Part shown: positions 31,161 to 36,274 of the stretch, piece by piece
Numbering within the stretch: position 1 is the first letter of the stretch
How the letters are laid out: each line of letters begins with the position of its first letter
Virus record (IMG/VR): IMGVR_UViG_3300035390_000051
Coordinates: 1-36,274 of that record
Length of the DNA: 36,274 nucleotides
From: a virus
Direction: 5' to 3' (one strand)
Program-made: the position numbers and the translations under genes
The notes under the pieces: model-generated
What the model saw: only the letters and a program-made list of their open reading frames with translations
Databases searched by the model: none
What the model was told of the DNA's origin: nothing

Positions 31161-31660
31161 TGGACGGCATGTTGACCTTTGCCCACGGCGAAGTTCGCCT
31201 TGGCTCCAATCTTGTGCCGGGCATACTCAAAAGTATGAGAGTATGCGGCTCTGTCGTTTTTGACGAAGCCGAACGCGATGGACTTTCCGGCAAGACCAAG
31301 ACCCCAAGGGGATGGGATGATTGCGCGATTACGCTGGGCGTGGAGCTGCTTACTGACAACACAAATTGCTATGACAAGCTGGCACGATTGGACGCTCTTT
31401 TTCGAGGCCACGACAACGGCGCGAATCCGCGTGTGTTGGACGTGGCAAACCCGCATGTGACCGCACGCGGCATTGAACGAGTCGTCTTTGCCGGGCTTGA
31501 TTCGTCCGAAACTGATCAGGACGATGTCATTATGGCCAGTCTCCGATTTACCGAACACCGGCCCCCGATTATCCGGGCCGAAAAACGTGTCGGGACTGTC
31601 TCCGTCAAAGTCGGCATCGGTCCCGGCCTCGACCTTTCAATAGGGGAGCGTTCGCGATGA
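31157..31660 (+). CDS. Probable baseplate/tail protein after tape measure
   Basis: This 167-residue protein overlaps the tape measure stop by 4 bases. Segments such as 'LTFAHGEVRLGSNLVPGILK', 'GWDDCAITLGVELLTDNTNC' and 'VIMASLRFTEHRPPIIRAEK' suggest a beta-rich tail hub or connector. It replaces the large gpN/DNA-circularisation-type protein found at this place in Mu. I do not recognise a named family. The start of the hub gene overlaps its end. Confidence 0.6.
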   Translation: MMDGMLTFAHGEVRLGSNLVPGILKSMRVCGSVVFDEAERDGLSGKTKTPRGWDDCAITLGVELLTDNTNCYDKLARLDALFRGHDNGANPRVLDVANPHVTARGIERVVFAGLDSSETDQDDVIMASLRFTEHRPPIIRAEKRVGTVSVKVGIGPGLDLSIGERSR

Positions 31661-32448
31661 TTGCCGGAATCCGTCTGCATATTGAAATCGGGGACAACAT
31701 CATTGAGCGGTGTCCGCGTTTGGAAATCGTTTCGACCCGGCACTGTCCGCTCGACATTGCGCGCATCGACGTTCCAGACCCGAGCGGCGAGGTCGCACAA
31801 CTTTTTGGGTTCGGTGACCCCGTGCGAATTGAATATGGGTATCGCGGCGGCGAATCCGACATATGGAAAGGCTCTTTGCGCGGCTCGGAGCGTGTCTCCC
31901 GCGACCAGATTCGTCTGCTTGCGGACAGCAAGGCTCTGCCGCTTTTGAGCACATATGTGACGGAATGCTACGCTGATGATTCTAGTCTTTCCATCGCCCG
32001 ACACCTTATCCAGCGCACAGGATTGCCCATAGGACGAATCGACATTCCGGACGAAACCATTGCCCGTTTCCCGGTTTCCACACGCCCCGTATGGGAAGCT
32101 GTCGGCCATCTGCTCCACACATTGCGACTGGGCTACGACCACGACATCAGCCGGATCGCGCTCTGGCTCGGAGCCAATGGCGTGAACCTTGGCGACTTTA
32201 ACGAACCCGGAGACGTGCCGGTAATAGCTACCGGCGAGAACTTGATTCGCCACCTGACAGCCAGGAAAAAGAACGGCCTCCACTCAGTGGAAACCGTCAT
32301 GCTTCCGGGCTTGTCGCATTCCCGGTTATTTCATTTGATAGATTCCCGCCTCGATATCGATGCGGCATTTCGCACCCTCAAGGTGAGACATGCGATCACG
32401 CCCAAGAGCGTGCGGACATTTATTGAGTACGGGAGGGAGCATGGCTAA
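31657..32448 (+). CDS. Baseplate hub protein (gpD / Mu gpP-like)
   Basis: This 263-residue protein resembles the hub family (T4 gp27, P2 gpD): the beta-type N-terminus 'RLEIVSTRHCPLDIARIDVP', 'VRIEYGYRGGESDIWKGSLR', then an insertion and 'DDSSLSIARHLIQRTGLP'. It should form the trimeric hub on which the spike sits. It lies directly before the spike gene and overlaps it by 8 bases. Confidence 0.75.
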   Translation: MIAGIRLHIEIGDNIIERCPRLEIVSTRHCPLDIARIDVPDPSGEVAQLFGFGDPVRIEYGYRGGESDIWKGSLRGSERVSRDQIRLLADSKALPLLSTYVTECYADDSSLSIARHLIQRTGLPIGRIDIPDETIARFPVSTRPVWEAVGHLLHTLRLGYDHDISRIALWLGANGVNLGDFNEPGDVPVIATGENLIRHLTARKKNGLHSVETVMLPGLSHSRLFHLIDSRLDIDAAFRTLKVRHAITPKSVRTFIEYGREHG

Positions 32449-33187
32449 CCCAGACCTGAAAACTCTCCTGAAGCGCGTTATCGAAATCGTCATGCCCAAT
32501 CTGCGTACCTATTACCGCGTAGTGCGCAAGGCCAAGATCGTCGCAACCTATCCTGCCGAGGATGGTCGGTACTGGGCGGACGTGCAGCCGCTTCGTAATG
32601 ACGAATCCGTGGACGAAAAAGAACCGGTCATTCCGCGTGTGGAAATCCCCATCATGTGGGCTGGTCCGAATCGCGGCGTGGTCTGTCCGCCGCTTGTCGA
32701 TTCTCTCTGCGACCTCGAATATTATGACGGCGACCCGAACTTTCCGCGTATCTCGAATTTCCGTTGGGCCGGAAACGGCGCACCTGCCTGCGAGGTCGGT
32801 GCGTTCATCATCCAGCACAGCGATGGCACATTCATCAAAATCGACGCCGAAAAAAATATCATCCAAATCACCCCGGCAAACGCCGTGACCAAGATCGGCG
32901 GCAACAAGACCGTGGAAATCGGTGGCAACAAGAACGAAACCATTGCCGGAGTCTGGACCATCAAGGCCCCACTCATCCGGCAGGAAGGCAATGTTCAGGC
33001 ATCCGGTCCTGGCGGTACAATCGGCACGGTTTCCTGCATGGCGAACACTACGCAGGAAGGAAGCTTTACGCTTGGCGGACCGCTCAAATGCTCCAGCTTG
33101 GAAGTGACCGGGGATACTTCCATCAAAGGAAATCTCGACACGGCGGGGAACAGCAACGCCGGGAGCCGAAGCGGAGGGGCAATATGA
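32441..33187 (+). CDS. Baseplate spike protein (gpV-like)
   Basis: The ATG at 32441 follows GGGAGGG, giving 248 residues. The N-terminal OB-like domain ('YYRVVRKAKIVATYPAEDGR', 'EIPIMWAGPNRGVVCPPLVD') is of the gpV/gp5 type. The C-terminus holds short Gly-rich repeats ('TKIGGNKTVEIGGNKNETIA') that should form a beta-helical needle. It punctures the outer membrane on contraction. It overlaps the gp25-like gene. Confidence 0.85.
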   Translation: MANPDLKTLLKRVIEIVMPNLRTYYRVVRKAKIVATYPAEDGRYWADVQPLRNDESVDEKEPVIPRVEIPIMWAGPNRGVVCPPLVDSLCDLEYYDGDPNFPRISNFRWAGNGAPACEVGAFIIQHSDGTFIKIDAEKNIIQITPANAVTKIGGNKTVEIGGNKNETIAGVWTIKAPLIRQEGNVQASGPGGTIGTVSCMANTTQEGSFTLGGPLKCSSLEVTGDTSIKGNLDTAGNSNAGSRSGGAI

Positions 33188-33618
33188 CTGACATCTTCGC
33201 CCAAGACATAGCCCTCGACGAGACCATGCAAGCCCGTGTGGCCGCCAATGGTGAGCTTGTGTTCACTGACGGACCGGCAACGGGCGTGCAGGACATTAAA
33301 CTCCGGTTGAGTACATACCTCGGAACCCTGTTTTATGACAAGGAATACGGCTCTCTTCTGCCGGACTGGATGTATGAGGACAATGACGAACTGGCCCGGA
33401 TCGGCTTTGCGGCCGAGGTCAAACGCCGCCTGAATGAAGACCCGCGTGTGCAGCCCGGTTCCGCGTCCTGCGCGGTCACGCATTGGGACGAACTGGGCAT
33501 ACAGGCCGAAGCGTCATTCCGTTTTATCGACGTGGACCACGATTTCAACCTCACAATCGAAGCCGATCACTCCAAAAAGGAACTGGTGATAAAAGATGCC
33601 AACCCCGCGATTGTCTAA
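33184..33618 (+). CDS. Baseplate wedge protein, gp25/gpW-like (Mu gp46)
   Basis: The ATG at 33184 overlaps the spike stop, giving 144 residues. 'GVQDIKLRLSTYLGTLFYDK' and 'YGSLLPDWMYEDNDELARIG' fit the Mu gp46 type of the gp25-like wedge family. It joins hub and baseplate wedges. A longer open frame from 32764 only shadows the spike gene. Confidence 0.83.
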   Translation: MTDIFAQDIALDETMQARVAANGELVFTDGPATGVQDIKLRLSTYLGTLFYDKEYGSLLPDWMYEDNDELARIGFAAEVKRRLNEDPRVQPGSASCAVTHWDELGIQAEASFRFIDVDHDFNLTIEADHSKKELVIKDANPAIV

Positions 33619-34786
33619 ATCTCTCGACGATGTTCGCAAAATGGTCTTCGGCCATGTGGAAGACGTGCAGGAAGAATACGCGGCCAAGGGCTGGCTGCCC
33701 ACACGACTGAACCTGAACAAGGGCGTGGTGCGCGGTCTTCTGGAAATCTATTGCTGGGGTTTGTATCAACTCTATCAACTCCTTGCCTCTGTCTTTGAAC
33801 AGGCCGCACCCAAGACGACTACCAGCCAGGAATGGATGGAGTGGCACGCCGAGCAGGTGGAAGCCCCGCGCAAACAGGCCACCAAGGCAAAAGGGCTGGT
33901 TCGTTTTGCCCGCACAGGAACATCCGGCAACGTGCCGATTCCCAAGGGCAAGATCGTCCGTACCCTGCCGGATGGCACAGGCCTTGTTTACAGGTACGTC
34001 ACCACTCAGGATGGAGTTATTCAAAACGGCACAAACGAGGTTGCTGTCCCTGTCGAATCCGAAGAATACGGCGCGGCTGCAAATGCGTCCGCAGGACAGG
34101 TCACGGAAATGGTAACAGTCATTTCCGGCATCGATGCCGTAAGCAACTCCGCAGACTGGCTCTCCTCTGAAGGGGCGGACATTGAACCCCTGAACAAGTT
34201 GCAAGAGCGATATGTCCTGCGCTGGATGGGCAACAACGGCATGACCAAACACGCCTATGAATTGTGGACACTCAGCGTCACCGGCGTGGTCGCTGTCAAA
34301 GTGCTGGATCAGCATCCGCGTGGACAAGGTACTGTTGACGTCATTGTCAAAGGCTCGGCAGGCATTCCCACGGACGCACTTCTTGAAATGGTGCGGCTGG
34401 CTGTTTCCACCGGCGCACAGCCCGACGAAATACAAGCCGGGCCGCCTGTCAATGATGACTGGCAGGTACGCGGACCGCAGGTTGTGCAGTTGAGCATCTC
34501 CGGCGAATTGATGCTTGTTCCCGGCACACATGCCGATACGGCCAAGACCAAAGCCGAACAGCGCATCCATGCCCTGTTCACGGACCCGACCACGGTTGCG
34601 GGTATCAAACCGTTGCAGATCGGCGAAGATGTGCCGTTGGATCGTTTGACTGCCGCAGTCATGGCCGTGGATGGAGTCAAGCGAGTCAATTGGACTTCTC
34701 CGGCAGACGATCAGACCGTGCCGGAAGATGGTCTTGCCGTGCTTCAGACGCTGATGCTTACCACTACCGAGGCAGGCGATCTGTAA
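33596..34786 (+). CDS. Baseplate J-like wedge protein (Mu gp47)
   Basis: This 396-residue protein carries the baseplate J pattern: 'YQLLASVFEQAAPKTTTSQE', 'VEAPRKQATKAKGLVRFART', 'IPKGKIVRTLPDGTGLVYRY' and 'EEYGAAANASAGQVTEMVTV'. It forms the wedge ring that triggers sheath contraction. It overlaps the upstream gene by 23 bases and the next by one. Confidence 0.92.
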   Translation: MPTPRLSKSLDDVRKMVFGHVEDVQEEYAAKGWLPTRLNLNKGVVRGLLEIYCWGLYQLYQLLASVFEQAAPKTTTSQEWMEWHAEQVEAPRKQATKAKGLVRFARTGTSGNVPIPKGKIVRTLPDGTGLVYRYVTTQDGVIQNGTNEVAVPVESEEYGAAANASAGQVTEMVTVISGIDAVSNSADWLSSEGADIEPLNKLQERYVLRWMGNNGMTKHAYELWTLSVTGVVAVKVLDQHPRGQGTVDVIVKGSAGIPTDALLEMVRLAVSTGAQPDEIQAGPPVNDDWQVRGPQVVQLSISGELMLVPGTHADTAKTKAEQRIHALFTDPTTVAGIKPLQIGEDVPLDRLTAAVMAVDGVKRVNWTSPADDQTVPEDGLAVLQTLMLTTTEAGDL

Positions 34787-35430
34787 TGTCGATTTTCAAA
34801 GACTACTTTTTCAAGACCCTTCGCTGGCCGCTCATTCACCGCGCCGGTCCATTGGCCGCGTTGGTGGAAGGTCTCGCCCGGTCACTGGATGACATGCGTC
34901 AGGATATCATCTGGCTACGCGATCAATTCAATCCATGGACCTGCGAGCCGGAAATGATCGTCAGACACGCTGAAAGCCGGGGCATCAGGCAACATGCAAC
35001 CGAAACCGATGTTCGATTCCGCAATCGGTGCATCCATGCCTTTGCATGGCAACGTCTCGGAGGCGGTCAGATGGGCATGCCGCAAATCCTGAATCACTAC
35101 GGCTATCCGAATACGAGAATGCTCAACGTTCGTGCCGAGGACTCGGAGCGATGGGCAGAATTCCGGGTAAATATGGAAGTCCCTGAAACCGGCTTGAAAT
35201 GTGAAGATTACACTGTCGTCAAGGACGTTTCCAATGACCAAAAACCCGCCCGGTCACTTTTGGCCGGTTTGAACATCAATGCCCAGGTTTCCGGTTCGAT
35301 AAAAGTGGCGGGAATCACAATCACGTCTGTTGTGTCACGTATTTCACCGGATTGGCCGACCGAGGCCACCGTAGACGGAGCGGTGGAAGTCGGCGGCTAC
35401 GTCCACACAGTCGTCAAGTCAATTCTGTAA
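34786..35430 (+). CDS. Tail protein I-like (Mu gp48)
   Basis: The ATG at 34786 overlaps the baseplate J stop. The 214-residue protein has 'LARSLDDMRQDIIWLRDQFN', 'ESRGIRQHATETDVRFRNR' and 'GMPQILNHYGYPNTRMLNVR', consistent with the P2 gpI / Mu gp48 family that links the baseplate to tail fibres. Confidence 0.83.
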   Translation: MSIFKDYFFKTLRWPLIHRAGPLAALVEGLARSLDDMRQDIIWLRDQFNPWTCEPEMIVRHAESRGIRQHATETDVRFRNRCIHAFAWQRLGGGQMGMPQILNHYGYPNTRMLNVRAEDSERWAEFRVNMEVPETGLKCEDYTVVKDVSNDQKPARSLLAGLNINAQVSGSIKVAGITITSVVSRISPDWPTEATVDGAVEVGGYVHTVVKSIL

Positions 35431-35446
35431 AAGTGAGGTTTTTTGT

Positions 35447-36274
35447 ATGGCACTTATTCTAACCACTGCGGGTTTGGCAGCCCTGGCTAATGCCGATGCT
35501 ACCGGAACCAAGGAACAAGCCACCCACCTGGCCGTGGGGGATGGCAATGGAGAAATCCCTGATTTCGTGGAAGGAGTCACGTCTCTGGTAAACGAACAGT
35601 GGCGCGGCGAACTTCAGGAAATCGTCCTCTTGGAGGATGGCAAAACAGTGGAATTCGTGGGCCATGTGCCGATTACTGTCGGCGGATGGTATATCCGTGA
35701 GGTCGCCATTTACGCCGGAGATACTTTGCTGGCTATCGGCGGCCATCCATCAATGTGGAAGCCCGGCCCTGAAGACTCGGCAAACAAGCTGGAAGCGACC
35801 ATTTACACTCCAGTGAAAATCGAAAACGCAACAGGCGTTCTGGAGTTGACTGTTGATTCCACCAAGGTCTTGGCCAGTCAGGAACATGTTGCAACCAAGA
35901 TTGTCGAGCATGACGAAGATACCGCCGCCCATGGCAACGTTGGCCCAGCATTTGCCAACCATATGCAAGACAACGCCGCTCATGGTGGACCTTATGCGGC
36001 GGAAGATCACGGGCATTTGACCGAAGACGTCTCAGACCTTCTTCCCGATCCTCACGAATGGTCCGAAGGGCAACGTTATGCCCAGACCTCCCTTCCCATC
36101 GTCGCCGGAGCCGTGACATGGAACATGGAAGCCAACCCCGTGGCTGTGCTGCCGATGACCGGGAACGTGACGACCTTCACCATGACCAACTTCAAGGCCG
36201 GTGGAACTTACGAATTGACCACGTTGCAGGATGCATCCGTTGTCCGGTCCGTGATTTGGCCTGCGGCTATTCGT
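35447..36274 (+). CDS. Tail fibre protein, N-terminal part (runs off the window)
   Basis: The ATG at 35447 follows GTGAGG, and the frame stays open for 276 codons to the window end. The start 'ALILTTAGLAALANADATGT', then 'QATHLAVGDGNGEIPDFVEG' and 'GWYIREVAIYAGDTLLAIGG', is the classic N-terminal domain of P2 gpH/Mu S-type tail fibres, which attaches to the baseplate. His-rich collagen-like spacing ('HDEDTAAHGNVGPAFANHMQ') follows. The receptor-binding tip is beyond the window. Confidence 0.88.
   Translation, partial: MALILTTAGLAALANADATGTKEQATHLAVGDGNGEIPDFVEGVTSLVNEQWRGELQEIVLLEDGKTVEFVGHVPITVGGWYIREVAIYAGDTLLAIGGHPSMWKPGPEDSANKLEATIYTPVKIENATGVLELTVDSTKVLASQEHVATKIVEHDEDTAAHGNVGPAFANHMQDNAAHGGPYAAEDHGHLTEDVSDLLPDPHEWSEGQRYAQTSLPIVAGAVTWNMEANPVAVLPMTGNVTTFTMTNFKAGGTYELTTLQDASVVRSVIWPAAIR

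Noticed and set aside
1-36274. tRNA, rRNA or CRISPR array
   Set aside because: No cloverleaf-like sequence, rRNA stretch or regular repeat-spacer pattern was seen on either strand.

Overview
The window holds the left half to two thirds of a Mu-like (transposable, contractile-tailed) prophage. A short stretch of apparent host chromosome with a broken tyrosine recombinase lies at the left edge. Codon use in the phage genes is moderately G+C-rich. The mix of Mu-type early genes and Mu-type head and tail genes resembles transposable prophages I know from sulfate-reducing Desulfovibrionaceae. The host assignment is an inference from general resemblance, not from a marker gene.

Layout: (1) 1-939, an integrase pseudogene with an in-frame stop, followed by a hairpin at 1085-1116. 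(2) A leftward CI/Cro-type repressor at 1229-1669 and a TTAACA-rich operator region at 1670-1953. The phage left end probably lies between 1117 and 1228. (3) The rightward early operon, 1954-11741: an early regulator, a Ner-like protein, MuA-like DDE transposase, MuB-like ATPase, a winged-helix protein, Gam, HU, a run of small proteins, an HNH endonuclease, a lipoprotein, GemA and an excisionase-like HTH protein. It ends at a strong intrinsic terminator (11860-11885). One small gene at 9957-10214 runs against the operon behind a 14-bp inverted repeat. (4) The late operon from 11998: lysis genes (DUF5675-like, holin, DUF2730), terminase subunits, portal, a DksA-like zinc finger, a MuF protein with a toxin-like nuclease tail, protease/scaffold, decoration protein and major capsid protein. 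These are followed by Gp36, virion morphogenesis, tail completion, sheath, tube and a frameshifted tail assembly chaperone. After an interruption come tape measure, hub, spike, gp25-like, baseplate J, tail protein I and the start of the tail fibre, which is cut by the window end.

The most notable feature is an A+T-rich two-gene cassette at 25611-28930, placed between the tail chaperone and the tape measure gene. It encodes a PD-(D/E)XK-type nuclease that resembles HamA (DUF1837) and an SF2 helicase that resembles HamB, overlapping by ATGA. I read it as a Hachiman-like (or related AbpAB-like) anti-phage defence system carried as a moron inside the structural operon. Just upstream is a textbook -1 slippery heptamer, GGGAAAC, placed immediately before the stop of the short chaperone, with a 70-nt nested hairpin downstream.

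How it works together: the repressor and Ner-like protein control the lysogeny switch at the operator region; MuA, MuB, HU and Gam serve replicative transposition and end protection; the small early genes and the HTH protein probably manage the host and the switch to late transcription; the late operon builds and releases the virion. The defence cassette, and possibly the MuF-linked nuclease, would affect competition with other phages.
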